From NCBI GenBank assembly GCA_018656855.1, contig JABHYP010000739.1, positions 1 to 6,182 on the forward strand: a DNA stretch of 6,182 nt. The letters are read 5' to 3'. This DNA is from Candidatus Latescibacterota bacterium (GTDB lineage Bacteria > Latescibacterota > Latescibacteria > Latescibacterales > Latescibacteraceae). The position numbers and the translations under genes are program-made. This document shows positions 1 through 4,658 of the stretch, piece by piece. The notes under the pieces were generated by a model. The model had not been told where the DNA came from. It did no database searches and saw only the letters and a program-made list of their open reading frames with translations. How positions within the stretch are numbered: position 1 is the stretch's first letter; every line of letters starts with the position of its first letter.

Positions 1-481
1 CCGCTGCGGGAGGTTCTTCATCACCGGCAGCAAGGTACAGCGAAGTAAAACCGGGATATGAATGTCCCCTCGCACAGATGATACCGCTTGACCACGGTTG
101 TGAACGAACCCATTTGAGCGTCGCTTCGCCATCCTCGATACCGTGGATAAACGGAGCGAAATACCCGCCCGAGTCATACCTTCCCCGCGTATCCTGTATA
201 AGGCAGGCATACCCCAGTTGCGCAAAGCGTTCTAACATACCTTTATTTTTACGGTTACCATAGGGGGTACGTATGATCATAGTCGGGAATGGTCCCTCGC
301 TGTCGGGTAATGCGAGGCTCGACGCGAGTATCGTTCCATCTGCTGAAGGGATAGGAATATACTCGTGAATGATAATAGATTTTGACAGTTGACCATAGGT
401 CGGAATAGCCGAAAATATTAGAAATATCGCACATGCAACGACATTCTTTTTTAATGATATGTAATTCAAGGGAAATTTCAT
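1..481 (-). CDS. Exported CocE/NonD-family serine hydrolase (acyl esterase / S15-type peptidase), 3' part outside window
   Basis: The reading frame opens at an ATG (479-481) with a strong Shine-Dalgarno GGAAGGA six bases upstream and stays open to the window edge, giving 160 N-terminal residues. Residues 1-30 look like a Sec signal peptide: basic start with KK at 11-12, a hydrophobic stretch VVACAIFLIFSAI, then small residues before Q31. The rest follows the start of the CocE/NonD alpha/beta-hydrolase fold: RTPYGN (71-76), QDTRGRYDSGGY (96-107), EDG (116-118), WVRSQPWSSG (124-133) and the nucleophile elbow GHSYPG (139-144), with Ser141 the predicted nucleophile. The usual motif is GxSYxG. The catalytic Asp and His and the C-terminal jelly-roll domain would lie beyond base 1. 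Family members hydrolyse esters, amides or X-Pro peptides, and the substrate cannot be told from this fragment. The product is probably periplasmic or secreted. It follows flhB on the same strand after 189 bp but has no known flagellar role, so it probably has its own promoter. Confidence 0.88.
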   Translation of the reverse strand, partial: MKFPLNYISLKKNVVACAIFLIFSAIPTYGQLSKSIIIHEYIPIPSADGTILASSLALPDSEGPFPTMIIRTPYGNRKNKGMLERFAQLGYACLIQDTRGRYDSGGYFAPFIHGIEDGEATLKWVRSQPWSSGIICARGHSYPGFTSLYLAAGDEEPPAA

Positions 482-670
482 TAAAGTTCCTTCCATGCTC
501 TCTGTTTTCTTATGGGCTGAGCCACAGCACAATACATCTTTTAAATATCTGTATGAAACCGGGCATTATTCCAGATAATATAAATCGATTTATTCCGGAT
601 ACTACTCATATAAAATATATACAAAGCATTATAGAATTTAAACATAATTTAATCTTAGCACTATATCTTT
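482..670. other. AT-rich spacer between flhB and the hydrolase gene
   Basis: No credible gene is seen here. Reading toward the hydrolase, a perfect TATAAT lies at 628-633 but has no good -35 partner, so a promoter is only possible. A 14-bp perfect palindrome ATAAATCGATTTAT lies at 580-593. A 15-bp direct repeat, TTATTCC(A/G)GATA(A/C)TA, lies at 566-580 and 590-604 with 24-bp spacing. No clear rho-independent terminator follows flhB. The only strong short signal is the hydrolase Shine-Dalgarno at 488-494. Confidence 0.5.
566..604. repeat. 15-bp direct repeat pair around a palindrome, possible operator of the hydrolase gene
   Basis: Copies at 566-580 and 590-604 match at 13 of 15 positions and sit 24 bp apart, with the palindrome ATAAATCGATTTAT (580-593) between and overlapping them. 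The block is 85-123 bp upstream of the hydrolase ATG, between a TATAAT-like box and the gene. In DNA this AT-rich such a repeat could arise by chance, so a regulator-binding role is only an inference. Confidence 0.25.
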
Positions 671-1738
671 TTATAACATTTTTTTCTCTTTAAGCTGGTA
701 GACGTAGGCCAGCACTTCAGCGACAGCGGCATACAGGTCCCCAGGAATGGGATATCCGATATCAACAGCCTTATATAGCGCCTGGGCGAGAATAACATTT
801 TCAACGATGGGAACATTGGCTTTCTCAGCTATTTCACGGATTTTCTCTGCTATCAAGCGTCGTCCCTTGGCAACCACTACCGGAGCGTTCATTCCCGGTT
901 CGTATGAGAGCGCCACAGCGATTTCGGTCGGATTTGTTACTACAACATCAGCTTTAGGGATCTCCTCCATCATACGGCGGCGGGCAATTTCGCGCTGAAC
1001 AGAGCGAATGCGGGCCTTTAGAAGCGGATCTCCTTCAGTCTGTTTCATCTCTTCCCTGATCTCCTGCTTGGTCATCATCATTGATCGTTCATAATCCCAG
1101 CGCTGAAAAATATAGTCCATTACAGCAAGAGCAACATACCCGATAAGAATTTTCATCGCTATCGAGAACACCGAATACCCGGTAAATGAAAAAATCTGGC
1201 CAACGGTATAGCCCGGCATTTCCATGATATGAGGAAGAATTTTATTAATTGCCGAAAATCCTATCCATGCAACAAGGATTATCTTAATAATATCCCGTAT
1301 GAGAGTTTCGAGCGAACGCCGCGAAAAAATCCTTTTAAATCCCTCTATGGGATTTACCTTTTCGAGTTTCGGCAATAACGGTTCACCAGTAATGCGAATT
1401 CCAACCTGCATGATATTCACAATTATTCCGGCCAGGGCTAAGACGATAAAAACTGGAAGGAGTATGTAAAAATACTTCCAAATAAGGGATATAAAGAGCA
1501 CACGTATATTTGATGGGGTAATAGCATGGGAGGGTATCAGATTGAATATACCGGCAATAACGTTCTCAATTTCTCTCAGAAAATGCCCACGAAAAAGCAA
1601 AAGCACTGTAAAACCCGTCAGAAGCATCAAAGCCGAGTTAACCTCTGTTGAACGGGCAACTTGTCCCCTTTTACGGGTATCTTCACGTCGTCGATCAGTC
1701 GCTTGTTCGGTTTTTTCCTGGCCGGTTTCCTCAGCCAA
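671..1738 (-). CDS. flhB: Flagellar type III export switch protein FlhB
   Basis: FlhB is the inner-membrane gate component that switches export from rod/hook to filament substrates by self-cleavage of its cytoplasmic domain. The 355 residues match the usual family length. The N-terminus has the typical EKTEQAT..RR.. signature (8-18) and a basic segment TRKRGQVARS (21-30). Four hydrophobic segments follow at about 35-50, 80-112, 148-166 and 188-212. Next come the linker KQEIREEMKQTEGDP (224-238) and the cleavable C-terminal domain, ending in the conserved stretch around AVAEVLAYVYQL (338-349). The cleavage motif falls at 269-272, the same numbering as Salmonella FlhB, but reads NPTE instead of NPTH (bases 923-934). 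The start is TTG, fixed by the strong Shine-Dalgarno GGGAGGTGA six bases upstream; upstream ATG and GTG codons are in other frames. A promoter-like sequence lies in the 147-bp gap after fliR. Confidence 0.97.
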   Translation of the reverse strand: MAEETGQEKTEQATDRRREDTRKRGQVARSTEVNSALMLLTGFTVLLLFRGHFLREIENVIAGIFNLIPSHAITPSNIRVLFISLIWKYFYILLPVFIVLALAGIIVNIMQVGIRITGEPLLPKLEKVNPIEGFKRIFSRRSLETLIRDIIKIILVAWIGFSAINKILPHIMEMPGYTVGQIFSFTGYSVFSIAMKILIGYVALAVMDYIFQRWDYERSMMMTKQEIREEMKQTEGDPLLKARIRSVQREIARRRMMEEIPKADVVVTNPTEIAVALSYEPGMNAPVVVAKGRRLIAEKIREIAEKANVPIVENVILAQALYKAVDIGYPIPGDLYAAVAEVLAYVYQLKEKKML

Positions 1739-1744
1739 ACCTGC

Positions 1745-1753
1745 TCACCTCCC
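1745..1753 (-). promoter_or_regulatory. Ribosome binding site fixing the TTG start of flhB
   Basis: GGGAGGTGA on the minus strand is a near-perfect Shine-Dalgarno sequence and lies six bases before TTG at 1736-1738. The ATG further upstream at 1782-1784 is in another frame, and the GTG inside this site meets a stop after a few codons, so this site decides the TTG start. Confidence 0.8.
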
Positions 1754-1794
1754 TGCGGTTTCGGCTGAAACAGTAAGTGGGGCATTGTAACATG

Positions 1795-1824
1795 TATATT
1801 ATTCAGTAATATATAGATAATATA
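1795..1824. repeat. 8-bp inverted repeat overlapping the putative flhB -10 box
   Basis: ATAATATA at 1817-1824 and TATATTAT at 1795-1802 are perfect inverted copies separated by 14 bp. One arm covers the putative -10 box of the flhB promoter and the other lies just downstream of the expected transcription start. This is a plausible operator geometry, but the arms are pure A/T, so chance is a real alternative. Confidence 0.25.
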
Positions 1825-1847
1825 GAAAGAAGGGAAACTTTTTTCAA
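1819..1847 (-). promoter_or_regulatory. Putative sigma-70-type promoter for flhB
   Basis: On the minus strand TTGAAA (1842-1847) is followed after exactly 17 bases by TATATT (1819-1824), close to the TTGACA/TATAAT consensus with ideal spacing. It lies 81 bp before the flhB TTG start, inside the 147-bp fliR-flhB gap. No sigma-28 or sigma-54 pattern is apparent there. AT-rich DNA gives false hits, so this is a candidate only. Confidence 0.45.
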
Positions 1848-1885
1848 CTTAAATCCGTTATAACAAAGGATTTTTATGAAAATGC

Positions 1886-2668
1886 TCATCCCTGGAACAT
1901 GCGAATAAGTAGTATGATGTCTCTCTCCAAGCCGTTGAACGCATTATTCAGCGCCGAGGCAAAGAACGGGAACGACAATCCTATGAGTGCAAGTCCGGCG
2001 CCGATAGCAAGGGGAAAACCAACAACAAATACATTCATCTGCGGTACTGTTCTTGCCACAATACCCAGAACGGAGTTCATAATGAAAAGGGTTATTATTA
2101 CTGGAGCGGCAAATTTTATTCCCGACACAAACATCATCAATGTCAGGTTAATAAATAATTCTTCAATATTCGGCCCGAATACCGCTGCTCCGAGAGGAAC
2201 CAGCTTAAAACACTGCGCAAGAGCCTCGATAAGAAAATGATGTCCGTTTATCAAAAGGAAAATAAGCAAACTTAACAGATAGTAGAATTCTCCGATAATA
2301 GAAATCTGTCCAGCACCCATTGGATCAATAATATTTGCAACCGCAAGCCCCATCTGCAGGCCGATGATGTGCCCGGCAAACTGAACTGCTGAAAAAACTA
2401 TAATAACTGCGAAACCCATGAGAATACCGACCGCTATTTCTGATAGGATCACAAGCATAAGGTGTAAAACCGTCGAGGGCGGCTGTATATCGGCCATAAT
2501 TGAGGAAGGTAAGATCATTAGTGCTGTAAGGATAACAAACCAGACCCGCATAATCCTCGGGATAGTCACATGACCGAATACCGGTACAGTCATCATGAGC
2601 CCCCCGGTCCTGAACATCACCAGAAACACACGATATACACTCATTAATGTGATGTTAAACGGATCCAA
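1886..2668 (-). CDS. fliR: Flagellar export gate protein FliR
   Basis: FliR is the single-copy inner-membrane subunit that completes the helical FliP/FliQ/FliR export gate at the base of the rod. The 260 residues match the family length and are mostly hydrophobic, with about six membrane segments. Family landmarks are FRTGGLMMTVPVFG (19-32), IIGLQMGLAVANIIDPMG (101-118), the NGHHFLIEAL stretch (141-150), and PQMNVFVVGFPLAIGAGL (209-226). The start is TTG at 2666-2668, preceded by GAGGGA five bases upstream and bounded by an in-frame TGA, and it gives an N-terminus of the normal length before the first conserved Arg (residue 20). An alternative ATG at residue 9 (2642-2644) would shorten the N-terminus. 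The gene follows fliQ after 43 bp, and most of that gap is a copy of a hairpin repeat also found upstream of fliQ. Confidence 0.96.
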   Translation of the reverse strand: MDPFNITLMSVYRVFLVMFRTGGLMMTVPVFGHVTIPRIMRVWFVILTALMILPSSIMADIQPPSTVLHLMLVILSEIAVGILMGFAVIIVFSAVQFAGHIIGLQMGLAVANIIDPMGAGQISIIGEFYYLLSLLIFLLINGHHFLIEALAQCFKLVPLGAAVFGPNIEELFINLTLMMFVSGIKFAAPVIITLFIMNSVLGIVARTVPQMNVFVVGFPLAIGAGLALIGLSFPFFASALNNAFNGLERDIILLIRMFQG

Positions 2669-2673
2669 TGTGT

Positions 2674-2679
2674 TCCCTC
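2674..2679 (-). promoter_or_regulatory. Ribosome binding site of fliR
   Basis: GAGGGA on the minus strand lies five bases before TTG at 2666-2668 and supports this start over the ATG eight codons further in. It is placed just 3' of the hairpin repeat, as the matching GAGGGAG (2985-2991) is before fliQ. Confidence 0.6.
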
Positions 2680-2690
2680 ATGGCAGGGGA

Positions 2691-2714
2691 CAGGCGCGGT
2701 CTGCCCATACATTA
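2691..2714 (-). repeat. Hairpin repeat, copy 2 (between fliQ and fliR)
   Basis: On the minus strand this copy reads TAATGTATGGGCAGACCGCG and then CCTG. It matches copy 1 (3001-3026) at 23 of 24 aligned positions once a 2-base GC deletion is allowed. Its first three bases are the fliQ stop codon, so the element begins exactly at the end of fliQ. In RNA, GGGCAG (2701-2706) can pair with CUGUCC just downstream across an ACCGCGC loop. Similarity to copy 1 continues loosely into the ribosome binding region of the next gene. Confidence 0.8.
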
Positions 2715-2975
2715 CGGGTTTGGAAGCTTCATAAACAGTTCGATGGTAAATTCTACAATAACCCGTATAGTCCAAGGCATAAAAATAGCAAGCGCCAACA
2801 TAACAGCGATTATTTTCGGGATAAATGTAAGCGTCATCTCATTCACCTGTGTCACAGCCTGTATGACACTCACAAAAAGTCCCACAAGAAGCCCAAACCC
2901 GAGCATTGGAGCGGCAAGAAGCAGAGCTACCAGCATCGCTTGACGGGCAAGCTGAACAGCGTCTGTGGTAGTCAT
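2712..2975 (-). CDS. fliQ: Flagellar export gate protein FliQ
   Basis: FliQ is a small two-helix inner-membrane protein; in known gates four copies wrap around the FliP/FliR core. The 87 residues are close to the usual 89. The two hydrophobic helices span about 12-42 and 52-78, joined by QAVTQVNEMTLTFIPK (39-54), which is the most conserved part of the family. The start is ATG at 2973-2975, with GAGGGAG nine bases upstream. The gene is bracketed by two copies of a hairpin repeat: one ends in its ribosome binding site, and the other supplies its TAA stop. Its C-terminus (LPNP) is slightly short, so the downstream repeat may have replaced the last codons. That is an inference. Confidence 0.97.
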   Translation of the reverse strand: MTTTDAVQLARQAMLVALLLAAPMLGFGLLVGLFVSVIQAVTQVNEMTLTFIPKIIAVMLALAIFMPWTIRVIVEFTIELFMKLPNP

Positions 2976-2984
2976 TTATACGTT

Positions 2985-2991
2985 CTCCCTC
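2985..2991 (-). promoter_or_regulatory. Ribosome binding site of fliQ, abutting a hairpin
   Basis: GAGGGAG on the minus strand lies nine bases before the fliQ ATG. Its first two bases are also the last two of the 14-bp hairpin arm (2990-3003), so folding of the leader RNA would sit directly against, and slightly overlap, the ribosome landing site. Confidence 0.55.
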
Positions 2992-3026
2992 ACGCATGAG
3001 CAGGCGCGCGGTCTGCCCATACATAA
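2990..3026 (-). repeat. Hairpin repeat, copy 1 (upstream of fliQ)
   Basis: The core shared with copy 2 is 3001-3026. In the transcript, the arm UUAUGUAUGGGCAG (3013-3026) can pair over 14 positions with CUGCUCAUGCGUGA (2990-3003) around the loop ACCGCGCGC. Four of the 14 pairs are G-U wobbles and there are no mismatches. Wobbles on top of a symmetric core suggest either an RNA hairpin held by selection or a decayed palindromic element. The right-hand end is sharp: bases after 3026 show no match to copy 2's flank. Confidence 0.75.
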
Positions 3027-3100
3027 TTATTATAGTAAATTAAAAAATCTCTGAAATGGAATATTTATAAAAAAATCTTATTAACGTTTCTACATTCCAT

Positions 3101-3898
3101 TTAGCCGTAACTCAAAACAATCGACTGAATAAGCAAGTGCCAACCATCAACAAGGACAAACAACAGAATCTTGAACGGCAAAGATACCATAATCGGCGGA
3201 AGCATCATCATACCCATGCTCATAAGCACACTTGCAACCACCATATCGATAATAAGAAACGGGACAAACAGCATGAAACCCATTTCAAAGGCAGTACGAA
3301 GTTCCGAAATAACGAACGCCGGAATAACCACACGAGTGGGAACCTCGCTCTGATTTGCCGGCTGAGGGATATCCCCCACTTGTAAAAACAGTGCAAGATC
3401 TTTCTCTCGTATATGTTGAAACATGAATCCACGCAGAGGGACTGTTGCACGGTTGAAGGCTTCTTTTTGTGTAATCTCTTCCTGCAGGTAAGGCTGTATC
3501 GCCACATCGTTTATTTCATCAAACACCGGTGACATAATGAAAAAGGTAAGAAAAAGGGAAAGCCCGATAATCACTTGGTTAGGCGGAATCTGCTGAAGGC
3601 TTAGCGCATGACGCAGGAGTGACAGGACAATAACAATCCTTGTAAAAGAAGTGAGCAGAATCAGTATTGCGGGAGCAAGTGACAGAAGTGTGATAAGGAG
3701 AATAATCTGGATGGTAACCGACATAGGTTCAGTGTCTTCTGTTCCCTGAAACTCAAGCCTCAGCCCCGGCAGGTTCTGTGCTGTAGCAGTCCCGGCAATA
3801 AAAACCAGAACAAGCAACAGTACCAATAGCGGCAGGATTTTACACACCATCATTACTTTCCGCGTAGGAAATATCTTCATTTTTGACGTATCACTCAT
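3101..3898 (-). CDS. fliP: Flagellar export gate protein FliP
   Basis: FliP is the main subunit of the export pore, present in five copies in known gates. The protein is easily recognised: a signal-peptide-like segment ending TATA-Q (37-41), the first membrane block from about 60, SFTRIVIVLSLLRHAL (84-99), PPNQV (105-109) with SLFLTFFIMSPVF (114-126), REKDLALF (164-171), and the closing VPFLIIDMVVASVLMSMG (212-229) with LPPIMVSLPFKI (233-244). As written it has 265 residues. The start is uncertain: the ATG at 3896-3898 has no visible Shine-Dalgarno. Met7 also lacks one, while Met16 (ATG at 3851-3853) has GGAAAG close upstream and would leave a compact signal peptide. The 231-bp AT-rich gap before the gene suggests a transcriptional or translational break after fliO. 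Confidence 0.96.
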   Translation of the reverse strand: MSDTSKMKIFPTRKVMMVCKILPLLVLLLVLVFIAGTATAQNLPGLRLEFQGTEDTEPMSVTIQIILLITLLSLAPAILILLTSFTRIVIVLSLLRHALSLQQIPPNQVIIGLSLFLTFFIMSPVFDEINDVAIQPYLQEEITQKEAFNRATVPLRGFMFQHIREKDLALFLQVGDIPQPANQSEVPTRVVIPAFVISELRTAFEMGFMLFVPFLIIDMVVASVLMSMGMMMLPPIMVSLPFKILLFVLVDGWHLLIQSIVLSYG

Positions 3899-3973
3899 AG
3901 AAAGGATATAGGGTTATAATATATTAAATTGAAATTACATAATTATTCAACAGGAATCAATTTTTTACCTGAA

Positions 3974-3995
3974 TGATATAATAATATCAATTATA
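3974..3995 (-). promoter_or_regulatory. TATAAT box followed by a palindrome, possible promoter/operator of fliP
   Basis: On the minus strand TATAAT (3990-3995) is followed at once by TGATAT-TATT-ATATCA (3974-3989), a perfect 6+6 palindrome where transcription would begin. The -35 region is poor and the DNA is AT-rich. The arrangement is suggestive only. Confidence 0.2.
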
Positions 3996-4049
3996 ATGTA
4001 ACGGAGCAAGTCGAATGTTACGAATCAGCAAATAATTTTATGGAGGGAT

Positions 4050-4109
4050 AAAAAAACTGGGGCCAAGAAGGTAATGATTGAATGCCTGTTTTTAAACGCT
4101 TTTGCCCAG
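4050..4109 (-). terminator. Possible weak terminator or attenuator after fliO
   Basis: On the minus strand CTGGGC (4104-4109) can pair with GCCCCAG (4057-4063), with one bulged C, followed at once by seven Ts (4050-4056). The G/C arm plus T-run resembles a rho-independent terminator, but the loop is about 40 bases, far longer than usual, and no better inner stem was found. Confidence is therefore low. If real, it would reduce fliP-fliQ-fliR expression relative to fliM-fliN-fliO. Confidence 0.22.
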
Positions 4110-4129
4110 AGTCTTTATTTCGGAATTTT

Positions 4130-4609
4130 TTAATTCCCTTTTCTCCCGGTAACTCCGGCAAGAATGTTTTTAAAAACACCGGAATCAGGCTTTTCAACAG
4201 TACCCAGAAGCTCTATTTCTTCGGGAGTCAGCTCACCAAGAGTGGTCAACGACTGGTCTGATACACCAACAATCAAAACCTTCTCAAAAACCTTTACAAG
4301 TGCAACAGCTTTTTTCGGTGCAATGTATCGGACTTCCATAACATCTATAAAACCACCGGAAAGTCCCGGAATTTTTCGAACTTTGAGAAATCCCTTGAGT
4401 ATCCATACAGCCATTATAAGAAGAGCAAGTGTCAGTATAAGAGCAACGACAACTTTCACAGCAGAAAAGAAAAGGTTAAATTCTGCGCTCGGCAATTGAG
4501 CGCCGGCCACTCCGGCGCCTCCGGGCGGCTGTGCCGCAAAAGAGAAGGCAGCAGAATAAAGCACAAAACTCATGCCTGAAGCAACATTTATTAACACTGT
4601 CATTGTCAT
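4130..4609 (-). CDS. fliO: Flagellar export chaperone-like membrane protein FliO (FliZ in some bacteria)
   Basis: FliO helps assemble and stabilise FliP and is the least conserved protein of the gate set, so part of the assignment rests on its place between fliN and fliP. The features fit. There is an N-terminal hydrophobic, signal-like segment ending FSFAAQ, then a Gly/Pro-rich linker PPGGAGVAGAQLP. One strong membrane helix follows (VKVVVALILTLALLIMAVWI), then a basic stretch KGFLKVRKI. The cytoplasmic domain has the typical beta pattern VRYIAPKKAVALVKV..KVLIVGVSDQSLTTLGEL. The start is uncertain. ATG at 4607-4609 has GGAG four bases upstream and is preferred here (159 residues), and a second ATG two codons on has the same site at ten bases. 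The frame stays open upstream to a GTG at 4649-4651, which would give 173 residues but has no Shine-Dalgarno and lies only seven bases after fliN. Confidence 0.88.
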   Translation of the reverse strand: MTMTVLINVASGMSFVLYSAAFSFAAQPPGGAGVAGAQLPSAEFNLFFSAVKVVVALILTLALLIMAVWILKGFLKVRKIPGLSGGFIDVMEVRYIAPKKAVALVKVFEKVLIVGVSDQSLTTLGELTPEEIELLGTVEKPDSGVFKNILAGVTGRKGN

Positions 4610-4658
4610 AGTACTCCGTAATCCATAAATTGCCCAAAAATATTCAAACACCGCGGAA

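Larger units (their letters stand above)
2976..3100. other. fliP-fliQ spacer
   Basis: This 125-bp gap has two parts. The fliQ-proximal part holds the hairpin repeat and the fliQ ribosome binding site. The fliP-proximal part is very AT-rich and contains a 9-bp perfect inverted repeat, AAATGGAAT (3054-3062) and ATTCCATTT (3094-3102), whose outer arm overlaps the fliP stop codon. T-runs lie inside its loop and after the second arm on the minus strand. A weak terminator or processing hairpin is possible but the stem is A/T-rich. No gene is seen. Confidence 0.5.
3899..4129. other. AT-rich spacer between fliO and fliP
   Basis: No credible gene is seen in these 231 bp. On the minus strand they contain, in order: an imperfect inverted repeat with a T-run (4050-4109); a perfect TATAAT (3990-3995) with no good -35 box; a perfect palindrome TGATAT-TATT-ATATCA directly after it (3974-3989); and weak AT-rich promoter-like pairs such as TTGAAT-N17-TTAATA nearer fliP. 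The fliO stop itself lies in GGAATT-AAAA-AATTCC (4122-4137). No ribosome binding site is visible before the first fliP ATG. Confidence 0.5.

Noticed and set aside
433..693. An 86-codon plus-strand frame covering the flhB-hydrolase spacer
   Set aside because: It overlaps the hydrolase start and the flhB end antisense, has no ribosome binding site and no recognisable protein features, and its composition reflects AT-rich spacer DNA.
2595..2999. A 134-codon plus-strand frame opposite fliQ and the start of fliR
   Set aside because: It is antisense to two unmistakable flagellar genes, rich in His, Lys and Ser with no domain pattern, and spans the repeat copies; a shadow frame.
2839..3024. A 61-codon minus-strand frame beginning MYGQTA upstream of and overlapping fliQ
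   Set aside because: It has no ribosome binding site and reads fliQ out of frame. Its start comes from the hairpin repeat. Kept only as context for the repeat finding.
4122..4137. GGAATT-TTTT-AATTCC hairpin at the end of fliO as a terminator
   Set aside because: The stem is only six mostly A/T pairs and on the minus strand no T-run follows; on the plus strand there is no gene to terminate.
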